NCBI GenBank assembly: GCA_905221605.1
Contig: CAJNDS010001890.1
Location: forward strand, 811,501 to 875,500
Source of the DNA: Symbiodinium natans
Taxonomy: Eukaryota; Sar; Dinophyceae; Suessiales; Symbiodiniaceae
Reading direction: 5' to 3'
Length of the DNA stretch: 64,000 nt
Positions 23,498-34,900 of the stretch are shown here, one piece after another. The position numbers and the translations under genes are program-made. The stretch's first letter is position 1. Every line of letters starts with the position of its first letter. A model generated the notes under the pieces. It worked only from the letters and a program-made list of their open reading frames with translations, ran no database searches and was not told the DNA's origin.

Positions 23498-24907
23498 CTT
23501 CTTTCAGGGCTTCAGGGCTTCAGGGCTTATAGGGTTTAGGTTTAGGGCTTAGGGCTTAGGGCTTAGGGCTTAGGGTTTAGGGTTTAGGGTTTAGGGCTTC
23601 AGGGCTTCAGGGCTTATAGGGCTGTAGGCTTAAATTTAAAGGTAAATAACCTCAAACAGGAACCTGAAGAACACTGCCCCGAACTCGCTTGGGTTTGGGG
23701 CTTCTTGGGTTGAGGGTTTAGGGTTTAGGGTTTAGGGTTTAGGGTTTAGGGTTTAGGGTTTAGGGTTTCGGGCTTGGGGTTTCGGGCTTCTAGGGTTTGG
23801 GCGCTTCTAGGGTTAAGGGCTTCAAGGGCTAAGGGTTAAGGGCTTCAGGTTTACGGGCTTAGCATGTGTATTGTGTGGAAGGAACCCTTGCCACGAGAGT
23901 TGTGCTGTGAAGCCTGAATGCGATACTCGGAGCATTTACCCCTGAAGCCGTACTCGAATTGTCAAGCTAGAGGAATTAAAAAAAAACAAACTAAACGTTT
24001 GGGGTTTAGGGTTAAGGGTTAAGGGGCTAGGGTTGAGGGTGTACTAAACACTGTCCGCTACACCCCAAACCCCAAAACCCTAACCCAAGAAGCAACCTGA
24101 AGAACCAAGAGCTATGCCCACAGTACCTGCCTGAAGATTCTCATCTGCCTCCTTGGTTTCGGGTTTACCTCAAACACAAAAATGAGAGATGCCTTACAGT
24201 CGTTTTGTAAATAAACTTATACAAGGGCCCCTGTACTGTCAAAAATTAGTCGGAGCTTTAGAATTAAGCGGTGAGGGTTTAGGGTTTAGAGTAGGGTCGA
24301 GTACTTGGACGCTCAACCCTAAACCCTAAGCCCTAAACCCTGAACCCTAGACCCTTGGGGAGGTGGAAGAGGGGGGGAGGGGGGGGGTGGCGCCAGGAAC
24401 TGATCCCAGGTGCTTGGCTCTCTGCCAGGCGCCCGCTGCGTCTGCAGTGCGTAGGGCCCTGTCGCCACAAGGCTGCGCCTGAGCCAAGCGGATTCAAGCC
24501 TAATCCCGAAACCCGAAACCCGAAACCCTAAACCATAAGCCCTAGACCCTAAACCCTAAACCCCCTAAACCCTAAACCCTAAACCCTAAACCCTAAACCC
24601 TAAACCCTAAACCCCCTAAACCCTAAACTTCAGGGCTTCTGAGCTTCTGAGAGCTTCAGGCATTAAATGTCATTTAAAAACCAGCACAGCCTGCACCTCC
24701 CCGGCTGCCTCCCTCAGCCCCCCTACAACTCCGCGTTACATCCCACGACCTTCGGGTTTAGGGTTTAGGGTTTAGGGCTTAGGGTTTAGGGTTTAGGGTT
24801 TAGGGTTTAGGGTTTAGGGTTTAGGGCGACTGCGTGGCAATCCGGCGTTCGTGTGGTCCCCAAAGGGGCCTCAACCTCAGCCCAAGCCGCAACAGTCCCG
24901 GCCCGAC

Positions 24908-24961
24908 CTGCTCATGGCATAGCGCACCAGGAACTCCTCGTCTTCGACCGTCTCCGCCTCT
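24908..24961 (-). CDS. Exon of unknown gene
   Basis: Acceptor GGGTTTAG, donor GAGCAG|GTCGGG. Reads EAETVEDEEFLVRYAMS. A further open segment at about 24380-24480 (minus; GDRALRTADAAGAWQRAKHL) and one at 24675-24725 (LREAAGEVQAVL) may belong to the same gene. Confidence 0.45.
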
Positions 24962-25346
24962 CTAAACCCTATAAACCCTAAAAACCTTGTAAACCCTATA
25001 AATCCGAGATCAACCCTGCAAACCCTAAAAACCCTGTGAAACCTGAAAAAAAAACATAAACCCTCAAGATCCTATACGCCCCTAGAAACCCTGGAAGCTC
25101 TAGAAGCTCAAGTTGCCAGGACGGGCTCTAAACCCTGGATCTTCTTCAAAGGCCCTCCACTAAATGTGGTACAAGCCCTGCAACCCGGAAGCAAAAAGGG
25201 CTTAAAAGGGGGCTTCCTAGGGCACCTAAACCCCGAGAAAAAAAAACAAATGAGGGCCTACTCTGGGTCCTGGTTTTTAAAACCCTAACCCTAAACCCTA
25301 AACCCCAAACCCTGAAGGGGGTAGTGTCCTATAGAAACCCTAGAAC

Positions 25347-25382
25347 CCCCCCCCCCCCAAAAAAAAAAAAAAAAAAAAAAAA
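25347..25382. repeat. Poly-C/poly-A tract
   Basis: CCCCCCCCCC followed by a long A run. Confidence 0.9.
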
Positions 25383-25758
25383 GGTCTCCAAGCCCAGAGC
25401 CCAGACGTGGCTGGCCTCAGCGGGTTGCGATGCGTAGCCACGTCCAGGGCCTCTCTTTGGGGGACCCTAAACCCTAAATCCTAAACCCTAAACCCTGAAC
25501 CCAAAACCCTAAACCCTAAACGCTGGGGAGCTTAGGGGGTTCAAAGTCGCAAAGCAGGTACGAGCAAAACATGGCCTAATTGTTCATTGGCACAGGTCTT
25601 TAGTTCGTGCATACTATTATAACCTATAGGATGACCCTGAAAACCCTCTGAAAAAATATTCCTGAAAATGATCCTCTTAAACCCTAGAAGGGAAAATATA
25701 ATGTCCCACAGGCCTACCCAGTAACGATACAGGGGTTTACGATAATAAGGGACCCCCA

Positions 25759-26013
25759 CTATAAACCCCTAGGATCCCCTTGTAATATGGACCCCAATAA
25801 GGTACCCCTAATTTCGGAAATCCCCAAACAGGGGTTGTCAGGCCAATTGAACACCGGCACTGAATTGCTTAGACCCATGTACTGCCTACAAGACCATGAT
25901 GGTTTAAATCGAATATCAAGGATCCTGACCCTTACAATAGGGAACACAATGCTTGGCATCCAAGTATGGACAAGTAGCCTGGACAATGACTTGGCAAGAG
26001 GCAATGTTGCGCC
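25759..26013 (-). CDS. Coding-like segment, unknown
   Basis: An 81-codon open minus-strand segment without telomere-like repeats, reading SRLLVHTWMPSIVFPIVRVR in part. An overlapping plus-strand frame of similar length exists, so strand is uncertain. Its 3' part contains a repeat (GGTACCCCTAATTTCGGAAA) also seen near 31415. Confidence 0.3.
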   Translation of the reverse strand, partial: GATLPLAKSLSRLLVHTWMPSIVFPIVRVRILDIRFKPSWSCRQYMGLSNSVPVFNWPDNPCLGISEIRGTLLGSILQGDPRGL

Positions 26014-26620
26014 CTAAACCCTAAACCCTGAACCCTAAACCCTAAGTTGCTTTTGAAGTGGAACCACCCCTTTCAGAGACGCCCAGTGTGTGAGACACCT
26101 TCTTCAGGGCTTGAGGGGGGTTCAGGGGTTTAGCCGAAGCCCTAACCAAAAGAGTGCAGTACAAGAAGTGGCCTTATGCCAAAGTATGTGCCTATAAACC
26201 CTAAACCCCCACGCCCCCCCCCCCCCCCCCCCAAAGCCGATATTTGTCGAAACCCCAACAAACCCAACCGTCCAAGTCAAGTGCCCTGGGACTGAGATCC
26301 CAAAACCTTGCCCCTCAAAACCTCAAAGGGTGTCTTGGTGTTTAGGGAATTTTAGGGAGTTTAGGGTTTAGGGACTTACCCCAAGGGTCCATGTACCTTG
26401 TTATTAGATATTTGAGCCACAAAGTCCTTATACAAGAAGTACATTAAGGCCAACATAAACCCTAAACCCTAACCCCTAAACCCTAACTCCTGACCCCTAA
26501 CCCCTAACACCTAACCCCTAACCCCTAACCCCTAAACCCGAACCCCCAAGTATGGTTAGAGCTTATAGGACTTAGGGCTTTGGACTTGGGACTGTTAGAC
26601 TGGTGATAAGCCTTCTTGCG

Positions 26621-26840
26621 TGGGTTCCTACCCCCCTCTACAGGGTTTAAGGTTTAGGGTTTACGGTTTAGGGCTTAGGGTTTCGGGTTTAGGGGTACTA
26701 CCCCCCTCTATACTAGCCCCACCCCACAGGTTCCCCCCAATCCTATTTCAGGAGAATTAACCCAATGAAGGTTCTTTAAGGGGGGAACCTAGGGGGGCTT
26801 AGTGTAGTATGGACGGGGGGGGGTAGTAGGGAAACCCATG
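26621..26840. repeat. Introner-like element, family E
   Basis: TGGGTTCCTACCCCCCTCTA at left, GGGGTAGTAGGGAAACCCAT then G at right, with TTTAGGG variants inside. Follows the coding-like island 26840-27297 (minus). Confidence 0.7.
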
Positions 26841-27297
26841 AATCTTGCACGCAAAAGGTCCCAAATCTTGCTCTGGAAAGCGGCCAGCCCTTCAAACATA
26901 ACCCCTCTCACCCCAAAAAAACCCTCAATGGAGCATGCCCAAAGCGCAAGATGTATCCAGAACTTAAGGCAGCTTGCGCCTCTGTCACCAGATCGTCGAA
27001 TGGCACAGATTTCAAAGATCACTAGCGCGCACTTTGCTTTCAAGTAAAGCTTGAAGCGCTTCGCGCGTCCAATGGCATTGTGCGCGGTCGTCCACTCAAC
27101 AGGCTCAGTCACAAATTCGCTGAGCACGCTCGCAATGTGTTCCGATGCAGGATTCTCGATGAGATCTCTGACATGTGAACGGCAGCATGAATCCCACGCT
27201 GATCCATCTCCTTCAACGCATGGAGTACCCATAGTTGTGGGGACCATTGTGCGTCTTGCTGGGGCGTAGGAACTTGACGACGTCATCGAGAGCTTCC
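26840..27297 (-). CDS. Large coding-like island, frame uncertain
   Basis: 458 bp free of telomere-like repeats, preceded by an acceptor-like CTAG and ended by a family E donor (CATGG|GTTTCC). One minus frame is open throughout (about 155 codons, with ENPASEHIASVLSEFVTEPV), but two other minus frames give short, more natural pieces (EALDDVVKFLRPSKTHNGPH; KEMDQRGIHAAVHMSEISSR), which would fit an old, frameshifted coding sequence or an unseen intron. Unknown function. Confidence 0.35.
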
Positions 27298-27456
27298 TAG
27301 CCCGTCCAACCCTAAACCCTGAACCCTAAACCCTGAACCCCTAAACCCTTAAAACCCTTCACAACTCGAAGACCGGGAAATCGCCTGGCCTTTTCCCTTG
27401 GAGGGTGGCTTCCCCATGGCTCAGGGATTGGGGCGAAGAGTTAGGAGCTGAGCATG

Positions 27457-27640
27457 TAGGGTTTAGGGTTTAGGGTTTAGGGTTTAGGGTTTAGGGTTTA
27501 GGGGTTTAGGGGTTTAGGGGTTGAGGGGTTGAGGGGTTGAGGGGTTTAGGGGTTAAGGGGTTAAGGGGTTTAGGGGTTTAGGGGTTTAGGGGTTTAGGGC
27601 TTTAGGGCTTTAGGGCTTAGGACTTAGGGTGCCTGGACTT
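27457..27640 (+). repeat. Telomere-like array (TTTAGGG to TTTAGGGG)
   Basis: 184 bp shifting from 7-mers to 8-mers. Confidence 0.9.
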
Positions 27641-27819
27641 AGGGTGCCTGAGGTTTCAAGGTATTAGGGCGCATTTCTTGTTGGGCTTCGGGTTGAGTTC
27701 CGTCGGGTCTTGGGCGGACTCTTTGTGCAGCTAAGCAAGAGGCTGCCATTGGACCCACCCTAAACCCTAAACCCTAAACCCTAAACCCTAAACCCTAAAC
27801 CCTAAACCCTATATTGGGA

Positions 27820-27914
27820 AGAAGGGTGCCCTTCCTGGCTGAAAAAGGGGCAAGCGCACCTAAACCCTAAAAACAGGGGGAATAAGGGCCTACTCTGGGG
27901 TCCTAGATGAGGAG
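27820..27914. repeat. Introner-like element, family D
   Basis: AAGGGTGCCCTTCCTGGCTG then AATAAGGGCCTACTCTGGGG and TCCTAG terminus. Confidence 0.6.
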
Positions 27915-28789
27915 TCTTATTGTAGGGTTTCTGGGTTATGGGCCGTTTTGAGACTCAGCGAGTTTTGGTGTTCAGGAATTAGGGCTTGTACGACTCAGGG
28001 TTCCAGCGCAATTGAGGCGCGCAGCATCAGCATTCGGGTCGTTGTTCTAGCATCAGCATGCGGCTTGGGCTTTTGGGCCTTCTGGCTGTAGGGGGTCTGA
28101 AACCCTATGCCGTAAACCCTAAATTCTACATCACAAGTCGTCAGAAGCCAAAGCCCGACTCTAATTGTTCGAAGTGCGTGTTTTTGTCGGTGGCCAATCC
28201 TATGGAGCCCTAATCCCGACCAGGTTTAGGGTTTAGGGTTTAGGGTTTTGGGTTTAGGGTTTGGGGTTTAGGGCACACGCTAAACCCGAAAGCCTACATG
28301 CCCTTAAACTTTGAGTGCGTGCACCTCCAAACTGCAGCCTTCGACCACTCAACTAAACCCTAAACCCTAAACCCTAAACCCTAAACCCTAAACCCTAAAC
28401 CCTAAACCCTAAACCCTAAACCCTAAACCCTAAACCCACCAAGCCAGCAAAGCATCTACACTCTGGGGCAAGAAAGGGGGGCGGGAGGGGGGGGGGGCGG
28501 GGGGACCCTTTCTTTACCTTAAACCCTGAACCTAAACCCTGAACCCTAAAACCCTGAACCCTATAAACCCTACAAACCCTTTAAAAACCCTGTATACCCT
28601 GTAAACCCGGTAAACCCTCTTAAACCTCCAAACGCTGTAAACGCTATAAAGCCTACAAACCCTATCAATCCTGTAAACGCACAAAAAAACCTTCTAAACA
28701 TTATAACCACTATGAACCCTTTAAACCCTACAAACCCTCTAAACCCTCCGAACCCTCTAAACCCTAAACCCCCGAAGCCCTAAACCCCA

Positions 28790-29080
28790 AACCCCAAAAC
28801 CCCAAAACCCCAAAACCCCAAAACCCTAAAACCCTAAAACCCTAAAACCCTAAAACCCTAAAACCCTAAAACCCTAAAACCCTAGAACCCTAAAACCCTA
28901 AAACCCTAAAACCCTAAAACCCTAAAACCCTAAAACCCTGAAACCCTAAAACCCTAAAACCCTGAAACCCTGAAACCCTAAAACCCTAAAACCCTAAAAC
29001 CCTAAAACCCTGAAACCCCAAAACCCTAAAACCCTAAAACCCTAAAACCCTAAAACCCTAAAACCCAAAACCCAAAACCC
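28790..29080 (-). repeat. Variant telomere-like array, 8-mer CCCTAAAA
   Basis: About 35 tandem units of CCCTAAAA or CCCCAAAA, distinct from the 7-mer used elsewhere, ending in a poly-C run (29082-29099). Confidence 0.95.
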
Positions 29081-29185
29081 TAACCCCCCCCCCCCCCCCG
29101 CCCTCCCTCCAAGTCAGCCTCATGGTCCCCACGCCGGCTGGGAGACGTGCTCTCCGCACCTCTTGCTTTTGCAAGTCATGGCAAG

Positions 29186-29448
29186 GGTTTAGGGTTTAGG
29201 GTTTAGGGTTTAGGGTTTAGGGTTTAGGGTTTAGGGTTTAGGGTTTAGGGTTTAGGGTTTAGGGTTTAGGGTTTAGGGTTTAGGGTTTAGGGTTTAGGGT
29301 ATTAGGGTTTAGGGTTTAGGGTTTAGGGTTTAGGGTTTAGGGTTTAGGGTTTAGGGTTTAGGGTTTAGGGTTTAGGGTTTCGGGTTTAGGGTTTGGGGTT
29401 TGGGGTTTGGGGTTTGGGGTTTAGGGTTTAGGGTTCAGGGTTTAGGCT
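29186..29448 (+). repeat. Telomere-like array (TTTAGGG), longest in the window
   Basis: About 263 bp, 37 units, mostly perfect. Faces the variant array 28790-29080 across about 100 bp of unique sequence. Confidence 0.95.
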
Positions 29449-29941
29449 TAGTGGGGGGGGGGGGGGGGTAGTAGGGGGTTGTAGTAGGGGCTTTGGGTTT
29501 AACTAAGGGTTAAAGGGGTTTGAGGCTTTTGAGGCTTTTCAGGTTGAGGGCTGGAAGCTTTCAGGGTGCCTGCGCTGTAGTCTGGCTTGAGGCTTATTCA
29601 GGGTTTAGGGTGTAGGGTTTAGGGTTTAGGGTTGAGGGTTGAGGGTTTCCGCAAATTCTGGGCTTAGGGTTTACCCTAAGGCTCTAAGGCCTCTTCTGGG
29701 TTTTTGGGCCCAAAGGCCTTCTCCTATAAGCTTTTTGGGCTATTTTGAGCCAAGGGTTAGGGTTCAGCATCCCACGTCGAAGATTTACACTGGTCAAGCC
29801 ACCCGCCCATTGGGTCCCACAACATCACCCCGAACCCTAAACCCTCAACCCCTAGGCGGCTTTGTAGCCCTAAACCCTAAACCGTAGCCCTAAACCCTAA
29901 ACCCTGAACCCCGAACCCTAAACAGGCAGTTATCCACCCAC

Positions 29942-31511
29942 CTTTCATGAGACTCTTTGACGTGCATGGTTTCGTGGTGCGCAGGGTTCCAGGAGTGGTC
30001 AGGGATTATACATTTGGAACAGAAACGGTCTGAGGTGCGCAATGGTTGCCACTTGAGAGTAGCAAGAACTCGTGGCCATGAAACCATGACCCTGAACCCT
30101 AAACCATTGAACCCTAAACCATAAAACCCTAAACCCGAAAGGACCACGTATGCCCATGAAAAGATGCGACTCTGCCGACGACAGATCACATCTGCCCCAC
30201 CAAGGAATTCTACAACCAACATGTTTAGGGTTTAGGGTTTAGGGTTTAGGCTTTAGGGTTTAGGGTTTCAGGTTTTGGTTTGGGGCTGGAGCGAGGCAGG
30301 GGAGCCCTGATGCACCTTTCTTATACAGTAAGTCCCAAACCCTAATCCCTAAACCCTAAACCCTAAACCTAAACCCCAAACCCTAAACCCTAAACCCTAA
30401 ACCCTAAAACGTGCCACGGCCCCCATGGCTGTTCGGAACGCTTACGACGAAGGAATGCGGAAGACTCATGAGCCGTATGTTCCCCAAAATCCGAAACCGC
30501 AGAAGCACCATCCCCCAAAACCTTCGGGATGTAATTCCCCTAAGGGTTTATGTACCGAAATATGGCATACTTGGGCCGTAAAGTACCTCCTACATAGGGA
30601 CTGTAGGGCTCAAATATATCATAGTGAGGTACATGGACCCTTAGGGATTCACTCCTTCCACAACACCCTAAGGAGAAGCTCCACAACAGCAACTTGGCTG
30701 CACTCATGAGGGTAGCTATAAATTAAACACTTTTAGCTGCCTTAATAAGAAACCCAACAAACCCAAAAAAGCAAAGGATCTAAAGTTACAGTAAAGTACC
30801 ACAACAGCAAGCTTCAAGATTCTTTTGACAGATTTAGCTGCCTCCAGGGTCAGCTTGCCGGGTTCCCCCCAGTAGGGGTTCCCCCCAGTAGGGGGCCCTC
30901 TAAAGGAGTCGGGCATGCATGTAAAAGATGCTCTAAGTACTGCATGTAGGGGGTGTGGAAGCAGACAGAGTGCTCCCCCAAAATGGACTTTGCCAAGACT
31001 GCAGGTGTGTGTAACCTGAGGGGGTGCAAGATGAAGCAGCCTTTACCGCCGACCCTGTGTCCGCACGTGTCGGGGCTCTTGCACTTGAACCCCAAACCGC
31101 CGAATATAGGGGCCTGAACAATTCGAATATATATTTTTTTTTTTGGGGGGGGGTTCTTATAGTAGAAGTATGAAGGGAACTTAAGAGAATACTTTTAGTA
31201 AGCAAGTCAAGGGTTTGTTGACCGCTCACTGGTTCCGGCAAGGCAGCTTGAGCTAACTTGGTAGCCCAGCAGGCACATGAGTATAAGGCACCCTGTTCGC
31301 AGTTGTGTATTTTATAAGAAGACCTTATTTGGGGGGTTTACGAAACTCGGGGACCCTCAATATAGATCCCCGAATAGTAGGATTGTCCTTATCATACGGA
31401 CCCCAGTAAGGTACCCCGAATTTCGGAAACCCCCCACTTAAAGGGAACCTAGAACCAACAAAAAAAGGGGAAAAGGGCACCAGTGGCCTACCAAGCTAAG
31501 CTATGACTCAT
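29942..31511 (-). CDS. Multi-exon gene of unknown function (3' end unresolved)
   Basis: Proposed exons: 31511-31492 (ATG start), 31257-31230, 31113-31016, 30899-30790, 30697-30639, 30539-30411, 30306-30287, 30209-30148, 30068-29942. They stay in phase through 217 codons and end at a GTGGGT donor with two bases carried over. Readable pieces include KCKSPDTCGHRVGGKGCF (Cys/His-rich), KLTLEAAKSVKRIL, LRRKRSEQPWGPWH and CSKCIIPDHSWNPAHHETMH, the last suggesting metal binding. No family recognised. Introns match family C (first), family G (second) and family A (30540-30638, exactly one copy). The 20-bp seventh exon and its GC donor are the weakest part; the end of the gene below 29942 was not found. 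Confidence 0.6.
30540..30638 (-). repeat. Introner-like element, family A, equal to one intron
   Basis: Best example: the 99-bp intron between exons 30697-30639 and 30539-30411 is one complete family A copy, starting GTCCATGTACC (sense) and ending CCCTTAG. Confidence 0.8.
31131..31205. repeat. Introner-like element, family G
   Basis: TATAGTAGAAGTATGAAGGG with AATACTTTTAGTA, similar to 12757-12810, 12873-12918 and 21021-21090. It occupies the intron between exons 31257-31230 and 31113-31016. Confidence 0.5.
31258..31491 (-). repeat. Introner-like element, family C, with insertion, equal to one intron
   Basis: Termini CTTGGTAGCCCAGC and CCAGTGGCCTACCAAGC. About 105 bp (31334-31438), carrying GGTACCCCGAATTTCGGAAA, is inserted in the middle; a related sequence occurs at 25760-25830. 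It separates the first two exons of the gene at 31511-29942. Confidence 0.7.
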
Positions 31512-31603
31512 GAACCGCTGGGGAGTTGGTCTTCAGGGCCTGGAGCACACCTTGGCAGCCCAGGCACATTCTAACAAGCTTGCGCCCTTTTTGGGGGGGT
31601 TGG

Positions 31604-31699
31604 TTGGGATGTTCCCTTATAGGAACAGCCCTTTCATAGGGGTTATAAGAGGGGGTACTGGAATCGTTATTAATGTTCGTATGAGGGGGAACATCCCAA
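31604..31699. repeat. Introner-like element, family B, nested in a family C copy
   Basis: TTGGGATGTTCCCTTATAGG / GGGGGAACATCCCAA. It sits inside the family C element that occupies 31560-31833, separating its two halves. Confidence 0.75.
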
Positions 31700-31833
31700 G
31701 GGGTTGGTTGCTTTATAAGATAAACCCTAAACCCTAAACCCTAAACCCTAAACCCCAAAGCCTAAACCCTAAACCCTAAACCCTAAACCCTAAACCCTGA
31801 ACAAAAAAAAGGCAAGGCGTACCACTGGGCTAC

Positions 31834-31907
31834 CAAGACGCACGAACGCGCTGCGAGGTAGTCCGGGCAGCATAGCCTCACGTCCTGAGCAGACTTCTGA
31901 ACCCCTC
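31834..31907 (-). CDS. Exon-like segment downstream of the 11-exon gene
   Basis: Acceptor CTTTCAG and a family C donor (CTTG|GTAGCC) bracket 74 bp that read without stop in one phase (24 codons, beginning VQKSAQDVRLCCPDYL). It is in phase with the preceding exon 11 if a GC donor upstream of that exon's stop is used, which would replace the 345-residue C-terminus by a longer one. Otherwise it may be a chance open segment. Confidence 0.4.
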
Positions 31908-31990
31908 CTGAAAGGTTTAGGGTTTAGGGTTTAGGGTTTAGGGTTCAGGGTTTAGGCTCCTTGTTGTAGTTTATACAAAAAGCCAAACGG

Positions 31991-34900
31991 TTAAAGTCCT
32001 AAGAGCCAGCCAGAAGAAAGCCAAGTGTCATGGGAGTGAATAACTGGCGAGTTGGCCCCAACCATGTGGCAGGCGTGGTGTTCGGCGTTCCTGACCTCAA
32101 CTGGGTTTAGGGTTTAGGGTTCAACTGGCTAACCCCTATAACCCTGAAGCCGAAACCCTAAGCCCTAAGCGTGGTTTTCAGCCTTCTTCACCTCAACTGG
32201 CAAACCCCTAACCCTAAACCCTCAACCCTATAAACCCTAGACCCCAAACCCTGAATCCTGAAGCTTTTCCGCTTGTGTGAAGCCCCGCGTGGTCCAACGT
32301 AACTTTGTCATGAACCCAGAACCCACTGGGCCCAGGGTTTGGGGTTTGAGGTTCGGGTAGAGTCCCTCTTACTATACTAGAGTAAGGGTTTAGGGCTTAG
32401 AGGGGGTGAGTAAGTCGCCCAGCAACCATCTCATGACAAGAGCACCCTTGTCTGGGTTGGGTTGGTTGCTTTATAAGGGAACCTTGGGCAAAAAGGACGG
32501 ACGGGTAAAAGGTACAGGCAACCCAGCCATCCAAGTACAGCACCTCATTCCCTAAGTTGCTTACTAGAAGCTATAGGGTTTAGGGTCCATGTACCTTCTG
32601 ATTGTATTCTTGGGTCCCATATGTCCCTATATAAGAGGTACTTTTGGGCCCAAGTAGGGGACCCTAAACCCTAAACCCTAAACCCTAAACCCTAAACCCT
32701 AAACCCTAAACCCTAAACCCTAAACCCTAAACCCCATTTACGTGCCGCCGTGGCAACCCACTCGTATCGCTTGGACCGTAGGATGCCTTTCACGGCGCAG
32801 CGCATCTGAGATTCGGCCCCCTGTGCAGGCGACTGCTCACATCCTTGGTGTGCCCAGTAGCCGAGCTATGATAAGGGGGTTTAGGGTTTAGGGTTTAGGG
32901 TTTAGGGTTTAGGGTTTAGGGTTTAGGGTTTAGGGTTTAGGGTTTAGGGTTTAGGGTTTAGGGCTACCAAGCATCCATCGACAACTTTGTAGTCGACAGC
33001 TCGAGGGCGAACCGCAAAGAAGTCGGTATGAATCTTCGAGCCCACGCACTGCGCGAAGATGCCATCCACATCATCGCGCTCCATTGTCTCTCGCAGCCAG
33101 CTGTCGTCCATAATCAGCACCTAGACCCAGGAGCAACCTAGGAATAAAAGGGCTACCCTTTTTGGTTTTTTAGGGGGATTTTCAGGTAAACCCTAAACCC
33201 TAAACCCTAAACCCTAAACCCTAAAAAAAAGGGAAATAAGGGCCGACTCCCGGTCCTGGGCACGTCCGGATTGAGCCTCATGACCCAGTCGTATCCTTCG
33301 AACCACTTCTCCCGACTCCCCAGTGACCCAAAGCCGTCCTTCACAGCCCGCATGGCGCCCTCCTGCCAGCCTTCGTTGTGGTACTGCTTCCTTGGTAGCC
33401 CAGTAACCATATTCTAATAAGGGCACCCTTCTTTTTTGGGGTTGGCTCTTTTATAAGGGAACCCTAAAAAGAAAAAACAGATAAAGGGCACCAGTGGGCT
33501 GCCCAGCTTCAGAATCACCTTTCGGAAAGGAAAGCGCTGGAGATCTGCCTCGCTGAGGTTCCTATACTGAACTTGGAACCCTAGCAAAAGTTATCATGCT
33601 TGCTGTCTCTTAAGAACTGTAGTACCCAAAAACCAAAAATGATTCTCAAGCACCCCTCTCAGGTTCCCAGAAGTATATAAGATCAGGTCGGCGTTTTGAA
33701 GGAGGGGTAGCTGTGACACCGCGTTGTCCCAACAGGGCAGGAACTGCTGGTGAAGCTCACCTGGTGGAGAGCTTTCAACTTAGAGTCTTTAGCGTTTAGG
33801 GTTTATGGCTTTCAGGGTTTAGGGTTCGGGGTTTAGGGCTTTTAGGGCATCAAAGTTGCTACGAAGCCAACGAGGCGACCCAGCTTAACCAAATGAAGGA
33901 ACCCTAAGGGTCCAAATGAAGGAACCCTAAGGGTTTAGGGTTTAGGGTTTAGGTTTAGCGTTTAGGGTTTAGGGTTTAGGTTGGGGTTTAGGGTTTAGGG
34001 TTTAGGGTTTAGGGTTTAGCGTTTAGGGTTTAGGGTTTAGGGTTTAGGGTTTAGGGTTTAGGGTTTAGGGTTTAGAAATATGGACTACTTTGGCCTTAAA
34101 ATACTTCCTGTATACGGACTTTGGGGCCCAACGTGGCCCAACTATATAACAATAAGATACATGGACCCTTAGGGGAAGCTTTCTTCACTCGCATCGGCTT
34201 CGGCTTTAGCGGCAGAGTCGCTCCAGTGCGTTGTCATGAAGACCGCCACTCGAAGTGGAACCTTGGCTGGATCCTTCACGGGAAGCTGCATGGCGCAGAG
34301 GCTCTCACTGTCCCCAGGCACTGCCTGACCACGTTCATTGGGGGGGGTGTCGAGGACTGTGATTCAGGGAGAACTGATTTCACAAGGGTCCATGTGCCTG
34401 AATAGGGCAATACTTGGGTCTTAAAGTACTTCCTACTTCCAGTAATAGCAAGGTACATTGACCTTGCCTGGGACCCTCTTTACCTACAGTTTATGGGTTA
34501 TACCTACTCAACTGTAGGTAAATAGATTCCCAGGTAGGGATTCTACTTTCTGGGTTGAAAAGGAGCGTAGAACCTGAACGTTTGTACCGCGCATTGAACT
34601 TCCACCTCTCCCGGGACCACCGGAACCCTAAAACTTGGGGGCATATACCCTACCTACACTGCTATACAGGGTTTAGGGTTTAGGGTTTTGGGTTTATGGT
34701 TTAGGGTTAGCTATTCGGGTGTTACCACTTTACTCCCTATTCGAGTATATGAACCATAAACCTTCAGGGTTATAAGACAGCCTTACCCCACTCCCTGCGG
34801 AAAGGGCTACCCTAAGGGTCCAGGTACCTCATTTAGACAGACTTGGGCCCCAAAGTCAACTATAGGAAGTACTTTAAGGCCCAAGCATTCCCTATTTAGG

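Larger units (their letters stand above)
21659..29941. other. Intron-rich region with scattered minus-strand exons
   Basis: Mostly telomere-like arrays and decayed introners between the exons listed at 22615, 23404, 24908, 25759 and 26840. Another candidate is 22209-22256 (minus; DQRKLKQPADGWSVLE, GTTGAG donor). 27.3-29.9 kb is almost all repeats, apart from short unique segments near 27.4, 28.1, 29.1 and 29.7 kb. Confidence 0.4.

Noticed and set aside
30850-31095. Single continuous 81-codon minus frame with Cys-rich start
   Set aside because: It ends in a stop after a duplicated GGGGGAACCCC segment; an intron (30900-31015) that restores phase into the KLTLEAAKS exon explains the region better.
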